A DNA stretch of 7,877 bases from an uncultured delta proteobacterium (GTDB lineage Bacteria; Myxococcota_A; Polyangia; Polyangiales; Polyangiaceae). The position numbers and the translations under genes are program-made. This document shows, piece by piece, positions 1 through 7,700 of this stretch. The stretch's first letter is position 1, and every line of letters starts with the position of its first letter. The stretch is taken from positions 1-7,877 of the forward strand of contig CAITLX010000803.1 in the NCBI GenBank assembly GCA_903893335.1, in the 5' to 3' direction. Below the pieces are notes generated by a model. The model was not told the DNA's origin, did not search any database, and worked only from the letters and a program-made list of their open reading frames with translations.

Positions 1-1
1 C

Positions 2-556
2 GACGACGCCGGGCCGCTCATCGCCGCCGCGCTCGATCGCGCGCGCCGCCAGCAGGTCTTTCGCGCCATCGACGAGCTTCGCCCCGCGCTCGACGCCGAC
101 ACGACGCTCGAGCGCTGGGCGCAGGGGCGCGTCGCCGCCCGACTCGACAAGGTGCTTCGCCTCGCGCGCCACGCCGTCAAGCCGTCCCGCGAGCGCGAGC
201 TTCACGACATGCGCATCGCGGCGCGCAACCTGCGCTACTGCCTCGAGGATCTCGCGCCGCTCGGCGGCGCCGCGCTGCGCCCGTACGTCGAGGCAGCCGT
301 CGAGGTGCAGGCGGCGCTCGGCAAGGTGCACGGCTACGACGTCTCGCGAGACTTCGTCGCGCGGCTGCACGAGCGGGGCGGGCTCGGAGCGCGCGAGCGC
401 GCCGCGCTGCGCTTCCTCGGGCGCGCGTGCGACGACGCGCGCGCCCAGGCGCACGCGGAGTTCGTCACCCTGTGGAAGAAGCAGCGCCGCCGCGGCACCT
501 GGGGCGAGCTCGCGACCCTCGCGGAGCCGGTCGGCCACCCGCGCCCCCGTCGCTGA
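2..556 (+). CDS. CHAD-domain protein, 3' part (5' end outside window)
   Basis: The frame is open from base 2 to TGA at 554-556, giving 184 visible residues and no real start, so the gene begins upstream. The diagnostic stretch is LHDMRIAARNLRYCLEDL at visible residues 67-84, the conserved His/Arg/Lys-type helix that opens the second half of CHAD (conserved histidine alpha-helical) domains. Helical, Arg-rich sequence follows (YVEAAVEVQAALGKVHGYDV, then RDFVARLHE), also typical of the domain's C-terminal helices. CHAD domains form basic helical bundles that bind inorganic polyphosphate, and they are often fused to CYTH triphosphatase domains; whether a CYTH domain lies upstream cannot be seen. 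A basic tail (KKQRRRG) and a Pro/Arg end close the protein. The next gene on the same strand starts 43 bases later, so cotranscription is possible. Confidence 0.82.
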   Translation, partial: DDAGPLIAAALDRARRQQVFRAIDELRPALDADTTLERWAQGRVAARLDKVLRLARHAVKPSRERELHDMRIAARNLRYCLEDLAPLGGAALRPYVEAAVEVQAALGKVHGYDVSRDFVARLHERGGLGARERAALRFLGRACDDARAQAHAEFVTLWKKQRRRGTWGELATLAEPVGHPRPRR

Positions 557-599
557 GCTTCGCGCTCCCGCGCACCGCTGGGTCGGTTACGCTCGATCG

Positions 600-1268
600 A
601 TGTCCCAGGCTCTCGCGTCGTCGGCGCGCGCGGTTCGCCGCTCGAGCGCCCGCACCGCGCCGCTCGTGCTTCGCCTGCTGCGCGAGCGGCTCGGCTGGGT
701 CGGCGCGGCGAAGGTGCTCGCGTCGCTCGGGGTCGCGCGCGCGCGCGGCGAGCCCTTCGGCCGGCTCGGCCCGCCGGCCAGCGAGCGCGAGCGCCTGACG
801 CGCGTCCAGGCGGCCGACCTCGTCCTGCTGCACCGCGCGCTCGTCGCGCGGCTCGGCGCGCCCGCCGCGCTCGACGCCTGCCGCGCGATCGCCGCCGAGG
901 GGGCGCGCCACTTCTTCGACGACATGCTCGCCGACGTCTCGGTGCCCGCCACCCCCGAGGCCGCCGCGGCGCTGGTGACGGAGCTCGCGGCGCGCTTCTT
1001 CAACACCGAGACGGTCGTCGCCGCCCAGCCCGCGGGCGTCGCGATGACCGTGACCCGCTGCCTCTTCGTCGATCTGCTCGCGCAGGTCGACGCGGCCGTG
1101 CTCGTGCCGCTCTTCTGCGCGACCGACCACGAGGCGTTCGACGGCGAGGCGCGCCCCATTCGCTTGCAGCGCACGCGCACGCTCGCCATCGACGGCCAGC
1201 CTTGCGACTTCGTCTTCTCCGCCGCTACGGCGCCAGCGCCATCGGCGCCGTCGTCGACGGAACCGTGA
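600..1268 (+). CDS. L-2-amino-thiazoline-4-carboxylic acid hydrolase-family protein
   Basis: This 222-residue protein starts with ATG. The C-terminal half matches the pattern of the ATC hydrolase family (Pfam PF14196): a cysteine followed by a hydrophobic helix (C154 LFVDLL), then a VPLFCATD motif at residues 169-176, then a beta-rich segment with RTRTLA (191-196) and CDFVF (202-206). Founding members hydrolyse the thiazoline ring on the bacterial route from DL-ATC to cysteine, but most genomic members have no tested substrate, so the name is a family label. C154, C173, D176 and C202 are the residues worth noting. The N-terminal 60 residues are Arg/Ala/Ser-rich and not recognisable. There is no signal peptide, so it is probably cytosolic. 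No Shine-Dalgarno sequence precedes the ATG. The last 15 codons (a low-complexity Ala/Pro/Ser tail) overlap the end of the opposing lipoprotein gene. Confidence 0.8.
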   Translation: MSQALASSARAVRRSSARTAPLVLRLLRERLGWVGAAKVLASLGVARARGEPFGRLGPPASERERLTRVQAADLVLLHRALVARLGAPAALDACRAIAAEGARHFFDDMLADVSVPATPEAAAALVTELAARFFNTETVVAAQPAGVAMTVTRCLFVDLLAQVDAAVLVPLFCATDHEAFDGEARPIRLQRTRTLAIDGQPCDFVFSAATAPAPSAPSSTEP

Positions 1269-2448
1269 AGTCGAAGCGACCCGGCACGAACGCCGCGTCC
1301 GGCCCCGCCGACCACCCGACGACGACCGCCTCGGCCGCGAAGTCGTAGCGGGTCGGCCCGCGCGGCACCGCGCCCGCGTTCGACGCGTAGCCGTCGATGG
1401 CCAGCTCGACGCGGCCCCCCTCGGCGAGCCGCAGGCCCTCGATGCGCGCCGAGTACTCGCGCATGTAGTCCCCACCCGGCGCGCCCGCGACCTCGGGGAA
1501 CGACAGCGCGAACGAGAACGACCGCAGCGCCGCGATCGCGCGCGTCGGCGCTCCCGGCAGCGTCGTGCTCGTCGCGGTCGACGTCGAGGGCACGGGGGGC
1601 AACGGCGCGGTCGGGTCGGTCGTCGCCGCCGGGTACTCCTGCCGGTACGCCACGATCGCGGCGCTCGACGTCGCGCCGCCGAGGACGAGCACCTGCCAGC
1701 CGACCGCCGCGCGCGTGCGGGCGTGGGGAATGGCGGCGTTCATGTCCGGGCGGTCGGCCTGCGCGAGCCCGAAGCGCGCGCGCACCGTGAACGACACACT
1801 GGCGGCGTCGCGCACGATCGAGTCGACCGCGAACGCGATGCCGCGCGTGGTGTAGCCGTCGGCCTGCGCGTAGTTCGCGGGGTAGTCCGCGCCCTGCGGC
1901 ACGTCGGTGTGCAGCGAGATGGCGTCGAGGAAGGGCTCGACGACCTCGGTGCCGTCGAGCCCGGCGGGCAGCGGCACCACGACGCGCGCCTCGCCGACGT
2001 TGTCGGCGTTGCCGTCGATCTGCGACGCGAGGTCGAGCGTCTCGCGGCCTCGGATCGTGCGCACCGGCGACGCGACGTCGCCCGAGCCAGGCGCGCGCGC
2101 GCCGACGACGAAGGCGTCGAGCAGCACGAAGGGCTGGTCGGTGCCGAAGGCGCCCGTCGTGAAGTTGCCTCCCACGAAGGTCGCCGCGAGCGTGGCCCCG
2201 CGCATCGCGCCGCCGCAGCCGGCGTCGCCGGTGGGCGACCAGCCGAGGTCGAGCCGGCTGATGCGGTGGTTGAGGCTGGCCCACCCGAAGCCGAGGCCGG
2301 AGGGGACGAGCGCGTCGAAGCAGCGGTCGGTAGGGTCCGACGGCGTGGCGTCCCCGCCTGCGTCCGTGACCGCGGGCTCGTCGGCCGACGGGGGCGCGCT
2401 GCACGAGGGGGTGAGCAGCAGCGCCAGCGCGCCGCCCACGAGACGCAT
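1225..2448 (-). CDS. Putative lipoprotein of unknown function
   Basis: The protein has 407 residues, with ATG at 2448-2446 and TAG at 1227-1225. The frame stays open upstream, but this ATG directly precedes an export signal: Arg2, a hydrophobic core (residues 3-12) and a cysteine at 16 within LLTPSC. That is a poor lipobox (Thr at -3, Pro at -2), so lipidation is likely but not certain. A flexible Asp/Ala/Pro linker (17-42, with DAGGDA) follows, as is common in myxobacterial surface lipoproteins. The mature domain (about 43-407) looks beta-rich, with many alternating hydrophobic strands, two further cysteines (C43, C78) that could form a disulfide, and a Thr/Pro/Ser-rich loop at 273-302. I recognise no catalytic motif and no family. 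It is convergent with the ATC hydrolase-family gene (44-bp overlap) and divergent from the CHASE2-like gene. Confidence 0.8.
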   Translation of the reverse strand: MRLVGGALALLLTPSCSAPPSADEPAVTDAGGDATPSDPTDRCFDALVPSGLGFGWASLNHRISRLDLGWSPTGDAGCGGAMRGATLAATFVGGNFTTGAFGTDQPFVLLDAFVVGARAPGSGDVASPVRTIRGRETLDLASQIDGNADNVGEARVVVPLPAGLDGTEVVEPFLDAISLHTDVPQGADYPANYAQADGYTTRGIAFAVDSIVRDAASVSFTVRARFGLAQADRPDMNAAIPHARTRAAVGWQVLVLGGATSSAAIVAYRQEYPAATTDPTAPLPPVPSTSTATSTTLPGAPTRAIAALRSFSFALSFPEVAGAPGGDYMREYSARIEGLRLAEGGRVELAIDGYASNAGAVPRGPTRYDFAAEAVVVGWSAGPDAAFVPGRFDFTVPSTTAPMALAP

Positions 2449-2542
2449 CGAGGCGGACAGCCGCCGCGCGACGCGACGACGCCGGTGAAGGGGTTGCACC
2501 CGCCCATGATCGGGCACGGCCCGCCGCGCGTCGAGCGGTCGC

Positions 2543-2587
2543 GGCGGCTCGGCGGCGCGCGAGCGGGGCCAGGAGCGCCGAGCCGCC
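2543..2587. repeat. 12-bp perfect inverted repeat
   Basis: GGCGGCTCGGCG at 2543-2554 is exactly complementary to CGCCGAGCCGCC at 2576-2587, with a 21-base spacer. No T-run follows, so it does not look like an intrinsic terminator. Its place in the middle of a divergent promoter region fits an operator for a dimeric regulator or an RNA hairpin in a long leader. The DNA is very GC-rich, so chance pairing is more likely than usual. Confidence 0.4.
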
Positions 2588-2631
2588 CCCCGGATCGCTC
2601 CGTCGTTACCTGGCCTTCCGCGTTCCGCTCG

Positions 2632-2640
2632 CATATTGTG
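2632..2640 (+). promoter_or_regulatory. Possible -10 element (AT pocket)
   Basis: CATATTGTG is the only A/T-rich stretch in the divergent intergenic region. CATATT (2632-2637) resembles a -10 hexamer for rightward transcription, but no good -35 sits about 17 bases upstream (the nearest candidates, TTACCT at 2606 and TGGCCT at 2611, are wrongly spaced or weak). If real, transcription would begin near 2645, essentially at the TTG annotated as the start, implying either a leaderless mRNA or a translation start further downstream. Confidence 0.22.
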
Positions 2641-2645
2641 CGTCC

Positions 2646-4658
2646 TTGCCTTCCTTGGTTTCCCGCTTCAGAAACTCCGTCCCGGCGCGGTTCCGCAGGT
2701 CGCGCCCAGCGCCACACCGGAGAGAGCCGACGCTGCCGCCCATCGCGGCGACGACGGCGCGCGCGGGAGTGCTCGCCGGGAGCGTCGTGCTCGGCCTCCT
2801 GCTCCCCCTGGGGCGGCTCGACGCCGCCGGGCACGAGGCCTCGCTGGCGCTGCTCGCGCACCGCGCGCCCCCCGGCGCGGCGATCGCCGTCTCGGCGACG
2901 CTCGCCGAGTTGCGAGACGGCGCGTGCAGCGCCCGCCTCGTCGAGCTCACGACCCCGTCGCGCGGGGTCGTGCTGGCCCCGCCGACCGCGACCTTCTGCC
3001 TGCCGAGGGACGCGTCCGTCGACGGCGCGCTCGACCGCGTCCACACGCTGCCGCCGTCGAGCCTGCTCACCGGCCCGAGGGGTCACCTGGTCGGCCTCGG
3101 TCCCACCACCGGCCCGGGAGGCCCGCTGGCCGGCGCGACGGGCGGCTGGGTGGTGGGCTCGCGCCGCGCCGACGTACCGAGCTTCCGGCTCGCCGATTTC
3201 GCCGCCGGCCGCGTGTCGCGGAGCGCCCTGTCGGGCCGCTTCGTCGTCGTCGGGGTCGGCGACGACCTCGGCTCCGGGCGCGTCGATCCGGCCGAGGTCG
3301 CGAGCGTCCTCGGCGGTGCCCTCGACGGAGGTCGGCGCACGACCGCCCCGGCGTGGGCGAGCGTCGCGCTCGTCGCCGGCGTCGTCGGCGCCATCGAGCT
3401 CGCGCACCGGCGCTTCGCGCGCTCGCGGCTCGCGCTCGCCCTGCTCGCGCTCATGGCGCTCCTGTTCGGGCTCCAGCTCGCCCTCGCCTCCTGGTTCGTT
3501 CCCTCGCTGCTGGCGCTCGGGCGCGCGGCGGTCGCGGCGCTCGTCGCGTCGCTCGGGCTCTGGGCGCTCGACGACGTCGCGCAGCGACGCGCGATGGTCG
3601 TGGCCCGCGCGATGACCGAGCGCGCGGCGCTGTTTCACGCCCGCGCCCTGTCGCGGCTCACCGACCACGAGTTCTTCTCGAAGCTGGGCGACCTCGCGCT
3701 GCAGGCGCACCCGGCCGACTTCGTGCTCGTCGCCGAGCTGCCGGCGCGCCGCTGGCACCTGAAGTTCTGGTCGCGCCCGGGCGCCGACGCGTCGCTCATC
3801 GCGGAGCCGCGCCGCGACGTCCGGCGCGTCCCCTTCACCGACGACGACGGCGTGCCCACCGCGCGCGTCATCGAGGGCTTCCTCGTCGCGAAGGAGACGC
3901 CCGTCGTCGTCGTCCCGCTGCAAGCGCTCGGACAGCTCGAGGGCTACATCTTCCTCTGCGGCGAGCGCGCCAAGCGCGCGTTCCTCACCGACCGCCACGC
4001 AGCCGCGCGCCTCTCGAAGGACCTCGGCCTGCTGGTGCGCGCTCGGCGCGGCGACGCCGAGGACGAAGGGCGCTCGATCGCCTCGGCAGCCTCGCGCGCG
4101 GCAGGCAGCGCCGCCTCCGCCTCGCGCCTCGCGCTCGCGGCCGAGGCCGCCTTCCGGTCGCTCCAGCTCTTCAGCGACATCCTGCGCGACGCGCCCGTGC
4201 CGCTGCTCTACGCCGACTCGTTCGCCGAGGTTCGGCTGGTCAGCCGCTCGATGGCCGCGTGGCTGCGCAAGTTCGAGGTGCAGGTGCCCTCGAGCGAGGT
4301 CGACACGCGGCTGCCCGAGGGGCTGCTCTCGCTCCGCTCGGTGATCGTCGCGTTCACCGGCGAGTCCCAGGACGCCGCCGCGCACGTGCTCTCCGAGGTG
4401 CTCGCGCGCGACGAGCCGCTGAGGCTCTGGGCCGGCCCCGAGGGGCTGCGCTGCCGCGTCTCCATCCAGGCGGTTCGCCGCGAGGACGACGCGCTGCGCG
4501 CGGTGCGGGGCTACGTGCTCAGCCTCGAGCCGAAGGTGTCGCCCGCGCGACGCGCGGCCCCGGGCGACGACGCCCTGCCCGACCGCGGCCCGCCGAGCAA
4601 CTCGTTCGCCCCGACGCGACGCGTCGGCGACCTCGGCGACGACGCCGAGCGCGCTTAG
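2646..4658 (+). CDS. CHASE2-like membrane sensor with GAF-like and PAS-like regions, no output domain
   Basis: This is 670 residues if it starts at TTG 2646. One hydrophobic helix (about 38-57) is followed by an extracytoplasmic region (about 58-235) ending in LSGRFVVVGVGDDLG (195-209), which resembles the KIVLIG-type strand of CHASE2. Three closely packed membrane helices come next (about 236-253, 260-283, 285-307). This one-plus-three layout is the CHASE2 hallmark. C94 and C118 lie outside the membrane and could form a disulfide. On the cytoplasmic side are a short helical linker, a GAF-like region (about 325-465, with VVVVPLQALGQLEGYIFLCG), a Ser/Ala linker (478-500), a PAS-like region (about 503-628, LRDAPVPLLYAD onward) and a disordered tail. 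No kinase, GGDEF, cyclase or phosphatase domain is present. The first 28 codons have unusual third positions, so the true start may be CTG 2733 or GTG 2769. It lies 72 bases upstream of the PgsC/CapC gene. Confidence 0.78.
   Translation: MPSLVSRFRNSVPARFRRSRPAPHRREPTLPPIAATTARAGVLAGSVVLGLLLPLGRLDAAGHEASLALLAHRAPPGAAIAVSATLAELRDGACSARLVELTTPSRGVVLAPPTATFCLPRDASVDGALDRVHTLPPSSLLTGPRGHLVGLGPTTGPGGPLAGATGGWVVGSRRADVPSFRLADFAAGRVSRSALSGRFVVVGVGDDLGSGRVDPAEVASVLGGALDGGRRTTAPAWASVALVAGVVGAIELAHRRFARSRLALALLALMALLFGLQLALASWFVPSLLALGRAAVAALVASLGLWALDDVAQRRAMVVARAMTERAALFHARALSRLTDHEFFSKLGDLALQAHPADFVLVAELPARRWHLKFWSRPGADASLIAEPRRDVRRVPFTDDDGVPTARVIEGFLVAKETPVVVVPLQALGQLEGYIFLCGERAKRAFLTDRHAAARLSKDLGLLVRARRGDAEDEGRSIASAASRAAGSAASASRLALAAEAAFRSLQLFSDILRDAPVPLLYADSFAEVRLVSRSMAAWLRKFEVQVPSSEVDTRLPEGLLSLRSVIVAFTGESQDAAAHVLSEVLARDEPLRLWAGPEGLRCRVSIQAVRREDDALRAVRGYVLSLEPKVSPARRAAPGDDALPDRGPPSNSFAPTRRVGDLGDDAERA
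2719..2726 (+). promoter_or_regulatory. Candidate ribosome binding site for an alternative start
   Basis: GGAGAGAG is the only purine-rich Shine-Dalgarno-like run near the start of the CHASE2-like gene. It lies 6 bases before an in-frame CTG (2733-2735), codon 30 of the long version. CTG starts are rare, so this is suggestive only. It agrees with the shift in codon third positions at the same place. Confidence 0.3.
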
Positions 4659-4730
4659 CCCCGGCGCTCTCGCGTCTCCCCCTCGCCTACCGCCGCGCCG
4701 CCCGCTCACGCCCCTCCGTCTCGCCCTCGC
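4659..4730 (+). other. Pyrimidine-rich leader lacking a Shine-Dalgarno sequence
   Basis: The 72 bases between the CHASE2-like stop and the PgsC/CapC start contain 55 pyrimidines (76 %), only two adenines, and only one pair of adjacent purines (GG at 4663-4664). No Shine-Dalgarno sequence, hairpin terminator or promoter is visible. The spacer is exactly 24 codons, so both genes share one frame separated by a single TAG. Codons here often end in T (6 of 24), unlike the flanking genes, which argues that it is not translated. Confidence 0.6.
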
Positions 4731-7700
4731 TTGCCCTTCCATCTCTTCCCCTCGAACGGGCTCGACCGCAGCCTGCACGCCCCGATCCTCGTCGGCGTGC
4801 TCTTCCTCACGTTCTTCGCCGAGACGTTCGGCTGGACGTACGCCGGCCTGGTCGTCCCCGGCTACCTCGCGGCGGTGTTCGTCGCCGCGCCCTACACGGG
4901 CGTGCTCACCGTCGTCGAGGCGCTGCTGACCTACGGCATCGTGACGGCGATCGGCCGCTGGGCGCCGAAGACGGGCGCGTGGTCGTCGGCGTTCGGTCGC
5001 GAGCGCTTCTTCCTGTTCATCGTCTGCGGCGTGCTCGTTCGCTACTTCATGGAGGCGTGGGTCTGCCCCGAGATCGCCGCGCGCTACCCGTTCGAGCACG
5101 CGCGCGAGCTCTACAGCGTCGGGCTGGTCATCGTGCCGCTCTTCGCCAACGTGTTCTGGAACACCGGCGGCACGCGCGCGGCGCCGAGGCTCTTCGTGGT
5201 CACCGCGCTCACGTACGCGGTGCTGCGCTTCGGGCTCCTGCCCTACACGAACTACTCCCTGTCGCGGTTTCTCATCGCCAACGAGAGCGGCGCGCTCGAC
5301 TTCCTCGCGTCGTCCAAGGCGCAGATCATCCTCATCGTCGGCGCGCTCGTCGCCGCCCGCAGCAACGTGCTCTACGGGTGGGACTACAACGGCATCCTCG
5401 TGCCCGCCCTGCTCGGCGTCTCCTGGTACGAGCCGAAGAAGCTCGCCGCGACGCTGGCCGAGGCCGTGCTCGTCTACGCGATCGCCGCCGGGATCGCCGC
5501 GCTGCGGCCGTTTCGACACATGCTCCTCGTCGGCACGCGGCGCCTGCTGCTCGCCGTCATCGTCGGGTTCTGCGTGAAGCTCGGCGTGGGCTTCGCGCTC
5601 CAGCGCCACGCGCCCGACGTGCAGCTGAACGACTACCTGGGGTTCGGCTACATCCTGCCGACGTTGCTCGCGGTGAAGATGTGGAACCGGGGCCGCGTCG
5701 GCGTCGTGCTCATGCCCACCGTCCAGGTGTCGCTCGTGGCGTTCGTCGTCGGCAACGGCGTCGGCTTCGGTTTGAGCCACCTGCGCGCGCCCGTCGTCGC
5801 CGTCGAGGCCGCGGTCGCGCCGCCGCTCGCGTTCGCGGCGCCCGCGTTCCAGCTCGCCCTCGCCGACGTCGCGCCCGACGCCCCTTCGCCCTGGTCTCGC
5901 GCCGACGCGCGCGCGCGGTTCCGGCTCGGCGCGACCGTCGCCGCCGAGCTGCGCGCCGACCCCAAGCTCGCGCCCGCGACGCTCGAGGCCGCGCGGGCGG
6001 CGCACCTGCGCGTCACCACGCACGCGACCTCGGCCGGCGCGACGTGGGGCGCGGTGACGCCGCTCTCCTCCGACCCCGAGGTCTTCGAGCCCGGCCCGAG
6101 GTGGGCCGTCCGGCTCGCGCCGGGCGGCGAGCAGCCCTGGGTCGTCGTCATCACCGCGCCGGGGCCCGGCGCGCCGGTGTTCGACGCCGCCCTGCGCGTC
6201 GCCGAGGCGCTCGACGCCCGGGCGGTGGCGGTGGTGTCGGCGCACGCCGACGTCGCCGCGCTCGACTCCGAGGCGCTCGCCGGGCTCGCGCGCGCGGTGC
6301 TGGCCGACCGCTTGCTCGTCGTCGAGCAGCGCGCGCCGGCCACCAGCTCGCTGAGCATCGCGGGGGCCTGGGACCACGGGCTCGACAGCGTCGTCATCGA
6401 GCGCGCGCTCGGCATCTCGCTCACCGTCGAGTGGCGCGCGCGCGGCGAGGCGCGCTCGCTGCTCTCGGACGCCCCGCGCCTGAGGCTCGGCCCCGCGGAC
6501 GCCGAGCGCGTCGGCGTGGCGCTCGTGGGCGACGTCCCCGTCGAGTCGTGGCCGGGCCCTCTCGGCCGCGAGCTGCCCGCGCGCCTCGAGGCGCTGACGA
6601 CCGTGGGCGCCGACGGCGCGACGCCCCCGGCGGTCGACGAGCTGCGCCTGTTTCGCGCCAGCGTGGCGTCTTCGTTCGCCGCGCTCGGCGACGGACAGGA
6701 GCCCTCGGCGTGGGCGCGCATCGTCGCGGGCCGCCTCGGCTTCCGCTACGCGCGCGTCGGCGCAGAGCCCCTCGACGGCTGGGCGCTGCACGAGCCGGCG
6801 GGCCCCGCGCGGCGTGGCCACCCGACGCTCTTCGTCCGCCCCGGGCACGACGCGCTGCCGCTCGTCATCGAGGTGCCGGCTCCGCGCTGGGAGCTCGGCT
6901 CGGCGGCAGCGGGCATCGCCTTCCTGCAAGCCCTGCCGGCGCGCGGGCTGCTCATCGCCGGCTCGCTCCCCAACGCAGACGCGACGGGCAAGATGGATCC
7001 GCGCCGCGTGGACGGGCGGCGTGGCCACTTCCAGCTCGCCCACGAGGCGCTGCTCTCGCGAGGGTTTCACACGCTCTCGCTCCAGGGCACGACGCCCGAG
7101 CGCGCGCCGCCCGAGGACGCCATCCTCTCCACCTCGCGCGAGCTCGCCCCCGACGACGAGGAGCCCGCCTGGACCGCGCCGGTTCGCGCCTCCCTCGAGG
7201 CGCTCGGCTACAGCGTCGCCCGCCTCGACGGCGCGCGCGCACACGCGCCGTTCGGCGGCGCGAGCGAGCCGACGACGGGGTTCGCCGAGAAGTTCGCGCC
7301 GGGCCGGCACGCGGTGCTGTGGATGACGCCGCACCTGCGCCAGGCGTTCGCGCTGCGCGGCGACGAGGCGCGCCCCGGCTCCGACCTGCTGCGCCTGCCC
7401 GAGGGCTTGCCGACGCTCGACGTCGCGCAGCGAGCGCTCGAGCTTCTGACCTGCGCGCGCGCCGCTCCCGGCGCCGGCGCGCCCGAGGGCTGCCCCGCCG
7501 TGACCGGCGAGCCGTGCGATCTCGAGGCCGCCGCGCAGCGGTGGCGCGTCTTGTCCCAGGAGCACAACCCGAACGACCTGCGCGCGGCGCTCGGCCCCGC
7601 CGGGCACGCGTGCGTCGTCGAGGTCGCGCACGACGCGCCGTCGTCCACCGTCTGGGCGACCGTCGCGAGCGCAGCAGGCGCGCGCATCGTGCCGGTCGGC

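Larger units (their letters stand above)
2449..2645. promoter_or_regulatory. Divergent intergenic region between lipoprotein and CHASE2-like genes
   Basis: About 197 bases separate two outward-facing starts, so promoters for both genes should lie here. The region is mostly GC-rich. It contains a 12-bp inverted repeat (2543-2587), a short palindrome CGGGC-ACG-GCCCG (2511-2523), and a single AT-rich patch, CATATTGTG, at 2632-2640. No convincing -35/-10 pair of the sigma-70 type could be matched on either strand. If the CHASE2-like gene starts later than TTG 2646, the region extends into what is annotated here as its first codons. Confidence 0.55.

Noticed and set aside
734..747. (CG)7 alternating tract, possible Z-DNA or simple repeat
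   Set aside because: It lies in a coding region and encodes alternating Ala/Arg with normal codons for this genome; expected by chance at this GC content.
2511..2523. Short palindrome CGGGC-ACG-GCCCG in the divergent region
   Set aside because: Five-base GC arms are common by chance here and there is no other signal to support a function.
2611..2628. Possible sigma-54 (-24/-12) promoter beginning TGGCC
   Set aside because: The -12 GC element is not at the required spacing from the GG; TTCC is found where TTGC is expected.
2449..2634. Longer N-terminus for the lipoprotein, using the open frame upstream of ATG 2448
   Set aside because: The added residues are Arg/Pro-rich and would bury the export signal, while ATG 2448 places a signal peptide exactly at the N-terminus.
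1723..3615. A 630-codon open frame on the plus strand across the lipoprotein gene and the CHASE2-like gene
   Set aside because: It has Arg/Ser/Pro-rich shadow composition, runs antisense to the lipoprotein and out of frame with the CHASE2-like protein, and has no recognisable motif.
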